A program made the position numbers and the translations under genes. Below are positions 51,770 through 60,051 of a DNA stretch of 64,000 bases, in pieces. The DNA is from UBA2784 sp964494625 (GTDB taxonomy: Bacteria > Pseudomonadota > Alphaproteobacteria > Micropepsales > Micropepsaceae), in contig CAZBRT010000001.1 of the NCBI GenBank assembly GCA_964494625.1, positions 1,058,109-1,122,108 of the forward strand, in the 5' to 3' direction. How positions within the stretch are numbered: position 1 is the stretch's first letter; each line of letters opens with the position of its first letter. A model generated the notes under the pieces. It saw nothing but the letters and a program-made list of their open reading frames with translations. It did not search any database and was not told the origin of the DNA.

Positions 51770-52276
51770 ATGAAACGCTTCCTTACCGCCGTCAGCGCCC
51801 TTGCCATCCTCTTCTCAGCCGGCATCGGCGACGCCAGCGCACGCAACCGGGCCGTCATCGACCAGACCGGCAACGGCCATGCCGCTGGTGCCGTGCAGAG
51901 CGGCAACAACAATGACGCCTATGTCGACCAGCGCGGTCGCGGCCAGTACCAGGCTGTCTTCCAGGACGGCAATCGCAACTACATGGAGTCGCTCCAGACC
52001 GGCCGCCGCAACCGCGCGGTCACCGATCAGACCGGCAACGACAATTACTCGGTGACCGGCCAGAATGGCCGCTACAACACTGCCGAGACCGTGCAGTACG
52101 GCAACAACAACCGCGCGGGCATTGCCCAGATGGGCAACAACAACGATGCGACGATCGTTCAGGACGGCAACCGCAACATCTCGGCGGTGATCCAGACCGG
52201 TTCGGGCGGCGATGCGACGATCACCCAGAGCGGCAACAACAACATCGCGGTCGTGATCCAGGGCACGCGTCGCTGA
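51770..52276 (+). CDS. curlin repeat protein (CsgA/CsgB-like amyloid subunit)
   Basis: This 168-residue secreted protein has a signal peptide (MKRFLTAVSALAILFSAGIGDASA) followed by about six or seven imperfect repeats of the curlin type, each near Q-x-G-x-x-N-x-A/Y, for example VIDQTGNGHAAGAVQSGNNN, IAQMGNNNDATIVQDGNRN and ITQSGNNNIAVVIQG. Such repeats form beta-strand-loop-strand layers of extracellular curli amyloid. The ATG at 51770 follows GAGAAAGG. The next gene encodes CsgH. The secretion genes csgG, csgE and csgF are not in the window. Confidence 0.93.
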   Translation: MKRFLTAVSALAILFSAGIGDASARNRAVIDQTGNGHAAGAVQSGNNNDAYVDQRGRGQYQAVFQDGNRNYMESLQTGRRNRAVTDQTGNDNYSVTGQNGRYNTAETVQYGNNNRAGIAQMGNNNDATIVQDGNRNISAVIQTGSGGDATITQSGNNNIAVVIQGTRR

Positions 52277-52317
52277 AAATTGGCGCCTGCTGATGACAAC
52301 AGGTGATGACAGGCGTG

Positions 52318-52352
52318 GCCGGGGAGATGCAGCCAAAGGGCATCTCCCCGGC
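52318..52352 (+). other. perfect 13-bp stem between curlin and csgH
   Basis: GCCGGGGAGATGC (52318-52330) and GCATCTCCCCGGC (52340-52352) are exact complements with a 9-base loop. It lies 41 bp after the curlin stop. There is no T-tract. It probably stabilises the curlin message or reduces read-through, giving more amyloid subunit than CsgH chaperone. Confidence 0.7.
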
Positions 52353-52404
52353 TCCTGCGGAACCTGAATGAAGTTTCCCCTTCCTCCGTTTCCGGAGAAC
52401 CCCC

Positions 52405-52830
52405 ATGAAAAAGTCGATCCTTGTTCTTTCCTTCTTCGCGCTGGGCTGCGCATCACCGGTGGCAGGGGCGCTGGCGGATGGCGCGGCACCGCCGACCCCG
52501 GAAGTTGCAACCGCAGCGCCGGACGAAACAGTAGAGGCGCTCAGCTGTGCCATCCATGCCGAGAAGTCGGGCGCGCTTGTCTCGCTTACGGCGATGGCGC
52601 ACGCCGCCGAGGCGCAGACGGTGTTCTACCGCCTTGAGATCGTGAAGGACGGGCCGAGTGGCCTGGCGCGAAACCGGCAGTCAGGTGACGTGGACCTTCT
52701 TGCCGGTGAAACGATCCTGGGCGAGACGGCGATGAACCTCTCGCGCAGCGATGCGCTCTCGGTCTCGTTGTCGCTTGAGGATGCGGCAGGCAATACGCTC
52801 TGCAGCACGTCCTACCCGGACGAGATCTGA
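52405..52830 (+). CDS. csgH: CsgH-like curli assembly modulator
   Basis: This 141-residue protein has a signal peptide (MKKSILVLSFFALGCASPVAGALA) and then a small beta-sandwich domain of the CsgH type (EALSCAIHAEKSGALVSLTAMAHA ... YRLEIVKDGPSGLARNRQSGDVDLLAGE). CsgH of Alphaproteobacteria binds curlin monomers in the periplasm and stops early amyloid formation. Two Cys (LSC, LCS) may form a disulfide. It lies 128 bp downstream of the curlin gene. The match is by pattern, and the neighbour gives strong support. Confidence 0.82.
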   Translation: MKKSILVLSFFALGCASPVAGALADGAAPPTPEVATAAPDETVEALSCAIHAEKSGALVSLTAMAHAAEAQTVFYRLEIVKDGPSGLARNRQSGDVDLLAGETILGETAMNLSRSDALSVSLSLEDAAGNTLCSTSYPDEI

Positions 52831-52836
52831 GTTTCG

Positions 52837-53256
52837 CTACTCGCCGAAATTTTCGCCCGGCGGCAATGGTTTCAGACGCACCAGACGGCTGTCGGCAACG
52901 GCGGCCGTCCGGCTTTTCACCGCTTCGCGATAGGCGGGATCGCGGATCATTTCCACAAAGGCGGCGGCGCTCGGGTATTCGGCAATGAAGACGAGGTCCC
53001 ATTTTTCGTCATGGGGACCCGTCAGCATCAGGTCAAATCGTCCCGCCCAGTGCTGGCGGCCGCCCACGCGGCGAAAGATCGGGCCGCTTTCCCTTCCATA
53101 GGCGCGATAGGCGTCCCTGCCGGAAACCTTGCGACCGTCGCCATAGTCCGCCCATTCGCGCAGCCGCACGAGGTTAAGCATGTGGATCGGCCCGTCATCC
53201 GGCATCGCGCGGAAAGCGGCAAAAGTCTCCTTGTCGGGGTTGACGTAAGCGCTCAT
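52837..53256 (-). CDS. DUF1330 family protein
   Basis: This 139-residue protein is another DUF1330 member (DGPIHMLNLVRLREWADYGDG ... GRDAYRAYGRESGPIFRRVGGR ... DLVFIAEYPSAAAFVEMIRDPAY). The start at 53256 was chosen because GAGGAAGAG stands 6 bp before it; two upstream Met codons are too close to that site. It converges on csgH with 6 bp between stops and diverges from the alkyl sulfatase gene. Function is unknown. Confidence 0.86.
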   Translation of the reverse strand: MSAYVNPDKETFAAFRAMPDDGPIHMLNLVRLREWADYGDGRKVSGRDAYRAYGRESGPIFRRVGGRQHWAGRFDLMLTGPHDEKWDLVFIAEYPSAAAFVEMIRDPAYREAVKSRTAAVADSRLVRLKPLPPGENFGE

Positions 53257-53351
53257 TGGCATCTCTTCCTCATGGACACCCCCCATAGACAGCGACGCCT
53301 CAAGGGGTGAAAATTGCGCGTCGGGTCAAAGCCTAGTGGGGGGACGGGATC

Positions 53352-55370
53352 GTGGGCAAGAAGACATTCTTTGCATTGGGTGGCGGGGCTGGCCTTTTGC
53401 TGGGGCTCGGGCTTTCGGCCCTTGTCGTCAGCAATTACTCGAGCCTTGTGCTCGCGCTTTTTCCGCCCGCACCGCCAGCGATCCCCGAGGACACGGCAGT
53501 GCCCGTCGCGCCGACCAGCCGCGAGGCGCGCGACCGCATGCTGGCCGGGCTCGATTTCTCGAATCGCCTGGACTTTGAATTCGCGTCACGCGGCTTCATC
53601 GCGACGCGCGAGGATCCCGTCATCATGCGCGATGACGGCACGGGCATCGCCTTTGACCTTTCGTCGTACGGATTTCTTGCGGGCAACGTGGCGGACACGG
53701 TGAACCCCAGCCTGTGGCGGCAGGCGCAGCTCATCACCACGCCGGGTCTTTTCAAGGTTGCCGACAATATCTGGCAGGTACGCGGGTTTGATGTTTCGAC
53801 CGTCACCTTCATCCTCACCTCCGAGGGCTTTATCGTCGTTGACCCCCTGACGACGATGGAGGTCGCACGCGCCGCCCTTGAGCTGGTGCGCAAACATGTC
53901 GGTGACCACCCCGTTATTGCGGTCATCTATTCGCACAGCCATGCCGACCATTTCGGCGGTGTCAGCGGCATTATCACCGCGGACGATGCAGCATCGGGCC
54001 GCGTGAAGGTGATCGCGCCGGAAGGCTTCCTCGAGCATGCGATTGCCGAGAACGTGATTGCAGGCAATGCCATGGCGCGGCGCGGGCGCTTCCAGTTCGG
54101 TGCCACGCTGTCACGCGGACCGGGCGGCGAAGTCACCTCGGGCCTTGGCCCTGGGATTTCGCGCGGCGTCATTTCACTGATCGCGCCGAACCTCATCATC
54201 GACCATACGGGTCAGGAGCTGGTGATCGGCGGTGTGCGCCTGGTCTTCCAGGTAACGCCAGGCACCGAAGCGCCTGCCGAAATGAACTTCTTCCTGCCGG
54301 AGATGCGCGCGCTCTTCATGGCGGAGAACGCCAATGCGAACATGCACAATCTTCTGCCTGCACGCGGGGCGCTGGTGCGCGATGCCAAGGCGTGGGCGGA
54401 CTACCTGACGCAATCGATCCGGCTCTATGCCGGGCAGGCGGATGTGGTGTTTGCCGCGCACGGCATTCCGCGCTTCGGCACGGATGTCATCGTCACCTAT
54501 CTCAAGAAGCACCGCGACGCCTACAAATTCCTGCATGACCAGTCGGTGCGGCTGATGAATGCGGGACTGACGGGTCCTGAAATCGCCGAAGTGCTGCAGC
54601 TTCCCGACGTGCTGGCGCGCGAGTGGTACAATCGCGGCTATTACGGCACGATGAGCCACAATTCGAAGGCGGTCTATCAGCGCTATATGGGCTGGTATGA
54701 CGGCAACCCTGCCAATCTCCATGCCTTGCCGCCGGAAGATGCCGCCCGGCATTATGTCGCCGCGATGGGAGGCGGTGAAGCCGTTGTGGCGGAGGCGCAG
54801 CGCGCCATCGATGCGGGCGAGTTCCGCTGGGCGGCCATGCTGCTCAATCATGTCGTGTTTGCGGGTGGCGATACGACGCGCGCACGCAACATGCTGGCGG
54901 ACGTCTATACGCAGCTTGGCTATGCGTCGGAAGCAGGAACCTGGCGCAACATCTATCTCACCGGCGCGCAGGAACTGCGCAATGGACCGGGCGAGAATGT
55001 GCTCCAGACCGCAAGCGCCGACATGATCCGCGCGACGCCGACTGCGATGATGCTCGATCTTGCCGCCGTCCGGCTCAATCCCGAGAAGGCGCGCGGCGTT
55101 ACGCTCACGATCAATCTCGTCCTCAGCGACACGGGCGAGACGCATTTCCTGTCGGTTGAAAACAGCGTCTTCATCCATGAGACGGGTATCAGTGATCCTG
55201 ACGCACAGGCGACCGTCACCATGCCGCGCGAGGCGATGATGGCGTCCTTGTTCGTGGGGGCGCCCTTGTCAACGCTCGACATCGAAAGCACGGGCGATGC
55301 GGATGCGTGGGCGACGCTGGTGTCATTGATCGACGGGGTTGATCCCAACTTCAATATTGTGACGCCGTAA
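53352..55370 (+). CDS. alkyl sulfatase, MBL-fold (SdsA1-like)
   Basis: This 672-residue protein has an N-terminal membrane segment (GGGAGLLLGLGLSALVVSNY) and three parts: a metallo-beta-lactamase domain with the zinc motif SHSHADHFGG at about residue 195, a dimerisation domain in the middle (DVLAREWYNRGYYGTMSHNSKAVYQRYMGWYDGNPANL), and a C-terminal SCP2-like domain. This is the architecture of Pseudomonas SdsA1, which releases sulfate from linear primary alkyl sulfates such as SDS. It would act in the periplasm. With the arylsulfatase at 44.5 kb it suggests use of sulfate esters. Confidence 0.94.
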   Translation: MGKKTFFALGGGAGLLLGLGLSALVVSNYSSLVLALFPPAPPAIPEDTAVPVAPTSREARDRMLAGLDFSNRLDFEFASRGFIATREDPVIMRDDGTGIAFDLSSYGFLAGNVADTVNPSLWRQAQLITTPGLFKVADNIWQVRGFDVSTVTFILTSEGFIVVDPLTTMEVARAALELVRKHVGDHPVIAVIYSHSHADHFGGVSGIITADDAASGRVKVIAPEGFLEHAIAENVIAGNAMARRGRFQFGATLSRGPGGEVTSGLGPGISRGVISLIAPNLIIDHTGQELVIGGVRLVFQVTPGTEAPAEMNFFLPEMRALFMAENANANMHNLLPARGALVRDAKAWADYLTQSIRLYAGQADVVFAAHGIPRFGTDVIVTYLKKHRDAYKFLHDQSVRLMNAGLTGPEIAEVLQLPDVLAREWYNRGYYGTMSHNSKAVYQRYMGWYDGNPANLHALPPEDAARHYVAAMGGGEAVVAEAQRAIDAGEFRWAAMLLNHVVFAGGDTTRARNMLADVYTQLGYASEAGTWRNIYLTGAQELRNGPGENVLQTASADMIRATPTAMMLDLAAVRLNPEKARGVTLTINLVLSDTGETHFLSVENSVFIHETGISDPDAQATVTMPREAMMASLFVGAPLSTLDIESTGDADAWATLVSLIDGVDPNFNIVTP

Positions 55371-55401
55371 GTCAGAGCGCACCTGTAATGGCACCCACGC
55401 G

Positions 55402-55562
55402 TCTTCAGCCTCCCCTTTGATAAAAGGGGAGGCGGGGCTTGCACGAGCGCAGCGACTGCAAGTCCGGTGGGGTTGGGAGACGCTGCACTACGTAAATCGA
55501 TGGTGCCCCCCACCCGTTTGCAATCGCAAACGTGCCTCCCCCAAAACGGGGGAAGCTGAAGA
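55402..55562. repeat. palindromic interspersed element, copy 2
   Basis: About 161 bp, matching the element at 23773-23938 through most of its length. Its ends TCTTCAGCCTCCCC and GGGGGAAGCTGAAGA are inverted repeats. It begins with the hairpin CCTCCCCTTT-GATA-AAAGGGGAGG (55409-55432) and contains CGTTTGC-AATC-GCAAACG. The shared core contains GCGCAGCGACTGCAAGTCC. Loops and the third hairpin differ between the copies while pairing is kept, which indicates selection for structure. It lies between two convergent genes. Confidence 0.85.
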
Positions 55563-55599
55563 GGTCGTAGAGATCGTCTCGCGCCTTGCGCTGCTTTGC

Positions 55600-56067
55600 T
55601 CACTCGCCGCAGGCGAACGGAATCGTGTTCGAAAGGGTTGAAGCACCCAGCGTTGCGACAACTTCCAGCTCACGGCATGTCGTGTCCGTGACATAGATCG
55701 CCTTGGTCGTTGAGCCGGTCATGGGGATGAGGAGCCCCGTGATGCTGCGTTCGGCAACAACCGACTTGTCGTCCGTATTCACGACGGTGATGGTGAGCGC
55801 GTCCGCATCGAAATAGCTGCCTGGCTCTGCCGAAATGGTGACGGTGATCAAGACGTCGTTTGCAGCTTCTTCCGCGCTGCCTTCGCCAATGACCGTATTC
55901 CAGAATGAGAACTCGGCGGGCGGGGCGACGTTGCCGGAGAGGCGGCCGGTATATTCATAGAAGAGGTGGGCTTCGATCTTCTCGATCTTCGCACCGTCGG
56001 CGCTGGCACTTGCTGCGCCAAAGCTGACAAGAGCTGCCGCCAACGCGGCACCAAACAGTTTACGCAT
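55600..56067 (-). CDS. secreted protein of unknown function
   Basis: This 155-residue protein has a signal peptide (MRKLFGAALAAALVSFGAASASA) and a mature beta-rich domain with two Cys (TTCRELE, FACGE) that may pair. The sequence has no match I recognise; the strand pattern suggests an immunoglobulin-like fold. It lies upstream of the interspersed element and converges on the alkyl sulfatase gene. A tRNA gene is 28 bp upstream on the same strand. Confidence 0.8.
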   Translation of the reverse strand: MRKLFGAALAAALVSFGAASASADGAKIEKIEAHLFYEYTGRLSGNVAPPAEFSFWNTVIGEGSAEEAANDVLITVTISAEPGSYFDADALTITVVNTDDKSVVAERSITGLLIPMTGSTTKAIYVTDTTCRELEVVATLGASTLSNTIPFACGE

Positions 56068-56095
56068 GGAAACCCCCGAATTCAGGCCCTGGAAA

Positions 56096-56170
56096 TGGTG
56101 GGCGCGACTGGGATTGAACCAGTGACCCCTACGATGTCAACGTAGTGCTCTCCCGCTGAGCTACGCGCCC
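56096..56170 (-). tRNA. tRNA-Val (anticodon GAC)
   Basis: The minus strand reads GGGCGCG (acceptor), TA, the D arm GCTC-AGCGGGA-GAGC, the anticodon stem CTACG/CGTAG with loop TTGACAT, a five-base variable loop, the T arm ACTGG-TTCAATC-CCAGT, then CGCGCCC and A. CCA is encoded. The anticodon GAC at the centre of the loop reads Val codons GUC and GUU. All stems pair perfectly. Confidence 0.98.
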
Positions 56171-56293
56171 ATTTCCATGGATGGCCCTGTCGAAATTGGG
56201 CCAATGAGGGCAGGTCAGGCTTGTCGCCGGGCCGCCTTCCGGGGCCCCCTCATACTCGAAGGGGCGTGTGGTCTTCAACCGTGAAATTGGGCT

Positions 56294-56653
56294 TCAGGCG
56301 GCCATCATCCGGTCAACCTCGTTGACCAGATCCTTGAGATGGAACGGCTTGGACAGGACCTTGGCGCGGGCAGGTGCCGCATTCGAGGGGTTCAGCGCCA
56401 CGGCGGCAAAGCCGGTGATGAACATGATGCGCATGTCGGGGTCGATCTGGGCCGCCTGACGCGCCAGCTCGATACCGTCCATGACGGGCATCACGATATC
56501 GGTGAGAAGAAGGTCAAAGCGGAAACCGCGCAGGGCCTCCAGCGCCTCGTCACCCTGACCAAAGGCGACAACGCCATGGCCCGCCTTTTCAAGGGCTGCC
56601 GTCAGAAACCGGCGCATCGACTCGTCATCTTCGGCCAGAAGGATCTTTGCCAT
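56294..56653 (-). CDS. cpdR: cell-cycle response regulator CpdR
   Basis: This 119-residue single-domain receiver begins MAKILLAEDDESMRRFLTAALEKAGH, very close to Caulobacter CpdR. The phospho-acceptor is D52 in LLLTDIVMPVMDG and the switch Lys is in VLSKPFHLKDLV. Unphosphorylated CpdR primes ClpXP for degradation of cell-cycle proteins in Alphaproteobacteria; phosphate comes through the CckA-ChpT relay. The start at 56653 gives the family length. The same frame stays open to 57754, but that part is antisense to the next gene and is rejected. It diverges from an N-formylglutamate amidohydrolase gene. Confidence 0.94.
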   Translation of the reverse strand: MAKILLAEDDESMRRFLTAALEKAGHGVVAFGQGDEALEALRGFRFDLLLTDIVMPVMDGIELARQAAQIDPDMRIMFITGFAAVALNPSNAAPARAKVLSKPFHLKDLVNEVDRMMAA

Positions 56654-56938
56654 GCAACCTGTCCACCGCTTCCAGAATACGCTCCCCAAATCATTTGACC
56701 TGAGGTCGCCCAAATAACAGTCCCGGCTCTGCTTTCGCAATGGCTGCGCCGCAAGCTTGTGTCCGTTTCCGGCACGGCGGGGGCAGGGCCTTGAGGGCAG
56801 GGCTGCAAGGGGGGTGCCATGTCGGTGCCCATTTGACGTCCGGTCAGCGTGAGGAAATGGGTGTTCGGGCGCTCGGCGGGGCCCCAAGCCCGCCAGCAGG
56901 GCTTGATATGGCAGGCCGTCACTGTTCTGTTCCGGGAC

Positions 56939-57856
56939 ATGCGTGATCTGATTTGGCCCGCCAAGACGCTCTTTCCGGAACCCTTCGTGATTGAAGGAAG
57001 TCCGGAAACTGCAACAGCGCCGCTCGTGTTTTCCTCTGCCCATTCGGGACGCGACTATCCGGCCGGGTTTTGCAGCCAGACCCAGCTTGAAGGTCTTGCC
57101 CTGCGCGCGTCGGAAGACGCCTTTGTTGACCTGCTTTTCGCGTCGGCGCCCGGCCAGGGCGCCATTCTGCAGACCGCACGCTTCCCGCGCAGCTATTGCG
57201 ACGTGAACCGCGAGCGGGGCGAAATCGATCCGGGATTGTTCGACGGCGCACTGCCGCCCGAAATTGCTGCCGTGCTCAACACGCGCTCGCCGCGTGTCGA
57301 GGCGGGGCTTGGTGTCATTCCCAAAGTCGTGCGGGAAGGCGTCGATATCTACCGCGCAAAACTGCCGGTGGCGGAAATCGTCAACCGGCTCGCCGCGCTT
57401 CATGAGCCGTGGCATGAATCGCTCGCGCTGCTTCTGGCTGCCATGCGTGCCCGCTTTGGCGGCGTGGTGCTGATTGATTGCCACTCGATGCCTTCCGCAC
57501 CGCCGGGCACCAATGGTCCGGGTGCGCATGCCGATGTCGTGATCGGTGACCGCTTCGGTGCGAGCGCGCCGCGCGCCATCGTGCTCGAGATCGAGCGCGC
57601 CTTTGCGGGCCAAGGCTTCAGCATCGCGCGCAACACACCCTATGCCGGCGGTCACACGGTCGAGCGTCATGCCAAACGGGGAGGCGGCATTTTTGCGGTG
57701 CAGGTGGAAATGCGGCGGTCGATCTACATGGATGAGGCCAAAGTCGCGCCGCATGCGGGTTTTGCGGCGGTTGAAAGCCGGATCGCGCGCGTTATCTCAA
57801 CCCTTGCGGCCATGCGGTGGCCGTTCGCGGCGCCCAGCCGCGAAGCAGCCGAATAG
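56939..57856 (+). CDS. N-formylglutamate amidohydrolase
   Basis: This 305-residue protein belongs to the FGase (HutG-type) family. Zinc-site motifs are FSSAHSGRDYP, LIDCHSMPS and NTPYAGGHTVERHA. It would hydrolyse N-formyl-glutamate to formate and glutamate in histidine breakdown, or act on another N-acyl amino acid; no other hut genes are near. The start at 56939 is one Met before the conserved region; a frame back to 56849 adds nothing conserved. A GST gene follows 23 bp later, probably in the same transcript. Confidence 0.92.
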   Translation: MRDLIWPAKTLFPEPFVIEGSPETATAPLVFSSAHSGRDYPAGFCSQTQLEGLALRASEDAFVDLLFASAPGQGAILQTARFPRSYCDVNRERGEIDPGLFDGALPPEIAAVLNTRSPRVEAGLGVIPKVVREGVDIYRAKLPVAEIVNRLAALHEPWHESLALLLAAMRARFGGVVLIDCHSMPSAPPGTNGPGAHADVVIGDRFGASAPRAIVLEIERAFAGQGFSIARNTPYAGGHTVERHAKRGGGIFAVQVEMRRSIYMDEAKVAPHAGFAAVESRIARVISTLAAMRWPFAAPSREAAE

Positions 57857-57879
57857 GCCCAAGGAAGAGCGGTATTGCG

Positions 57880-58548
57880 ATGATCGTCGTCCATCACCTG
57901 AACAATTCGCGGTCACAACGTGTCCTCTGGCTTCTTGAGGAGCTGGAAGTTCCTTACGAAGTCAAACGCTATGAGCGTGACCCAAAGACCATGCGCGCGC
58001 CCAAGGCGCTGGAAGCGGTTCACCCGCTCGGCAAGTCGCCGGTCATCACTGACGGTTCCGTGACGGTTGCTGAGTCCGGCGCGATCATTGAGTACCTTGC
58101 AGGCACCTATGGCAAAGGCCGCCTTCTGCCTGCCGAAGGCACAGCGGAGCGGCTGCGTTACACTTACTGGATGCACTATGCCGAAGGATCGCTGATGCCG
58201 AATTTGCTGATGAAGCTTGTCTTCTCGCGCGTGGACAAGGGCAAGATGCCGTTCTTTGCAAAACCGGTCGCCCGCGCGATTTCGAAGGGCGCGATTCAGG
58301 GCTTCATCGATCCTGAAATCGGCAAGCACCTTTCCTATGTTGATGGCGAGCTGTCGCGTGGCTCCTGGTTTGCGGGCCAAGAATTTTCTGCAGCCGACGT
58401 GCAGATGAGCTTTCCGCTTGAAGCTGCTGCCGCGCGCGGCGGACTTGCCGGTTTCAAGCACATCACCGGCTTCCTTGACCGCATCCACAAGCGACCAGCC
58501 TATGGGCGCGCGCTGGCGCGCGGCGGTGCCTATGACATCCTGACCTGA
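57880..58548 (+). CDS. glutathione S-transferase
   Basis: This 222-residue cytoplasmic protein has an N-terminal thioredoxin-like GST domain (VVHHLNNSRSQRVLWLLEELEVPYEVKRY, with the SNAIL-type VAESGAIIEYLAGTYG near residue 68) and a helical C-terminal domain. The Ser/Arg pair in NSRSQR suggests a Ser-type enzyme. It conjugates or reduces substrates with glutathione. AAGGAAGAG precedes the ATG. It follows the N-formylglutamate amidohydrolase gene. Confidence 0.94.
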   Translation: MIVVHHLNNSRSQRVLWLLEELEVPYEVKRYERDPKTMRAPKALEAVHPLGKSPVITDGSVTVAESGAIIEYLAGTYGKGRLLPAEGTAERLRYTYWMHYAEGSLMPNLLMKLVFSRVDKGKMPFFAKPVARAISKGAIQGFIDPEIGKHLSYVDGELSRGSWFAGQEFSAADVQMSFPLEAAAARGGLAGFKHITGFLDRIHKRPAYGRALARGGAYDILT

Positions 58549-58869
58549 GCACAGGCTACGCCAAGAAAAAGGCCGCCCGAGGTGTGATCCTGCGGGCGGC
58601 CAAGTTCAGGGAGGAAACGCCCGGAACGGGCATGCGATAATTGGGGGAAGCCGTCATATCGCAGTGCAACATTGCGTTGGAACCGACTGTGGATCAAGCC
58701 CCCATCTCCTTGAAATCACGATGAAATCTGGTAAATCATGACGTCTTCAGGATTATTTTGCGCTGCAATATCAGGCGGTTATCGGCAAGTCGCCAAACCC
58801 ACATGATTTTGTCGCAATCTGTTACCTCACTGACGTCGCTCCGGGATCGCGCCGTCACAGAATCACACC
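58549..58869. other. 321-bp intergenic region with terminator and dyads
   Basis: It begins with the hairpin at 58571-58601. TTGC-GCT-GCAA (58758-58768) is a perfect dyad, and TGCAACATTGCG occurs near 58663; both look like sites for a dimeric regulator of the TGC/GCA type. On the minus strand a 38-codon frame starting at a Met near 58670 ends inside the T-run of the hairpin. The last 120 bp should hold the promoter of the glycosyltransferase gene. Confidence 0.45.
58565..58601. terminator. intrinsic terminator hairpin, stronger on the minus strand
   Basis: GGCCGCCC (58571-58578) and GGGCGGCC (58594-58601) are perfect complements with a 15-base loop. On the minus strand the stem is followed by TTTTTCTTGG, the classic form. 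On the plus strand it follows the GST stop by 22 bp but lacks a U-run. No annotated minus-strand gene lies to its right, which suggests an unannotated short transcript. Confidence 0.65.
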
Positions 58870-60006
58870 ATGAAAATCGCCACGCCAATTGCTGAAGATG
58901 AAAGCAGCCAGCCGGGCGAAGGGACGCATGGCCGCATGATCCTCATTGTTACCGACGCATGGACACCGCAAGTCAATGGCGTGGTCCGCACGCTGGAAGG
59001 AACGGTGCAGTCGCTGCGCGCCATGGGGCATGTGGTGAAGATCATCTCGTCCGATGCCTTCCGCACATTTCCATTGCCCGGCTATCCCGAAATCCGGCTG
59101 GCCATGTTTGCCAAGGCAACCATCGCGCGGGTGATCGACAATTTTCGCCCCGATGCAATCCATATCGCGACCGAAGGAACGCTGGGACTGGCGGCGCGGC
59201 GTGTCTGCGTGCGCTGGAACATCCCGTTCAGCACGGCCTTCCACACGCGCTATCCCGACTATGTGCATGCGCGCTACCGCCTCCCGCGCGCGATCACCTG
59301 GCGCTGGCTCCGCTGGTTCCACCGGCCGGCGGCAAGTGTCATGGTTGCGACGGAGACGCTGAAGCGCGAGATCACGTCCCACGGTTTTGCGAATGTACGC
59401 ATCTGGTCGCGCGGTGCGGATACGAAACTCTTCCGCCCGCGCCCCGGCGATGTGGTGCCCGAGCTTGCGGGGCTTGCGCGCCCGCTCTGGCTCAATGTCG
59501 GGCGGCTTGCAGTCGAAAAGAACATGGAAGGCTTTCTCGACCTCGACCTGCCCGGCACGAAGATCGTCGTCGGCGAGGGACCACAGATGACGATGCTGAA
59601 GGCAAAATATCCGGCAGCCGTCTTTCTTGGCCTGCGCCATGGCGAAAATCTTGCGCGTATCTTTGCAGCGTCCGACGTGTTCGTCTTCCCAAGCCGCACC
59701 GATACGTTCGGCTTGGTGCTGGCCGAAGCACTGGCAAGCGGCCTGCCGGTCGCCGCCTTCCCCGAGCAGGCACCGCGTGACGTGCTGGGCGCAGGGCTGG
59801 TCGATGTCCAGGGCAAAGGCCCGGCCGGCGTCATTGATCCCGATCTGGGCAAAGCCGCACGCGCGGCCTTGGCGTTGTCGCGCGAAGCGGCGCGGGCCTA
59901 TGGCCTTGGCTTTTCATGGGACGCCTGCACGGCGCAGTTTGTCGAGAACCTTGTGATGCCGGAATTCCGCCGCCGCCTCTATCGCCAGGTTCCGGCGCGC
60001 GCCTGA
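58870..60006 (+). CDS. glycosyltransferase family 4
   Basis: This 378-residue GT-B enzyme has a glycine-rich N-terminal region (VTDAWTPQVNGVVRTLEGTV), FHTRYPDYVHARY, and the C-terminal donor site SDVFVFPSRTDTFGLVLAEALASGLPVAAF, with the E-x7-E motif. Close relatives in Alphaproteobacteria transfer sugars to diacylglycerol or to phosphatidylinositol-like lipids. It is a peripheral cytoplasmic protein. A Met at 58936 (MILIVTDAWTP) is a plausible shorter start since the first 22 residues are not conserved. Confidence 0.9.
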   Translation: MKIATPIAEDESSQPGEGTHGRMILIVTDAWTPQVNGVVRTLEGTVQSLRAMGHVVKIISSDAFRTFPLPGYPEIRLAMFAKATIARVIDNFRPDAIHIATEGTLGLAARRVCVRWNIPFSTAFHTRYPDYVHARYRLPRAITWRWLRWFHRPAASVMVATETLKREITSHGFANVRIWSRGADTKLFRPRPGDVVPELAGLARPLWLNVGRLAVEKNMEGFLDLDLPGTKIVVGEGPQMTMLKAKYPAAVFLGLRHGENLARIFAASDVFVFPSRTDTFGLVLAEALASGLPVAAFPEQAPRDVLGAGLVDVQGKGPAGVIDPDLGKAARAALALSREAARAYGLGFSWDACTAQFVENLVMPEFRRRLYRQVPARA

Positions 60007-60051
60007 GCGAGGCCATTCCGGCGCGGCGCGGTCTGTGGCAGGGTTGCCGCC

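Noticed and set aside
56654..57754. Long N-terminal extension of CpdR
   Set aside because: It is antisense to the N-formylglutamate amidohydrolase gene and rich in Arg/His. CpdR proteins are about 118 residues long.
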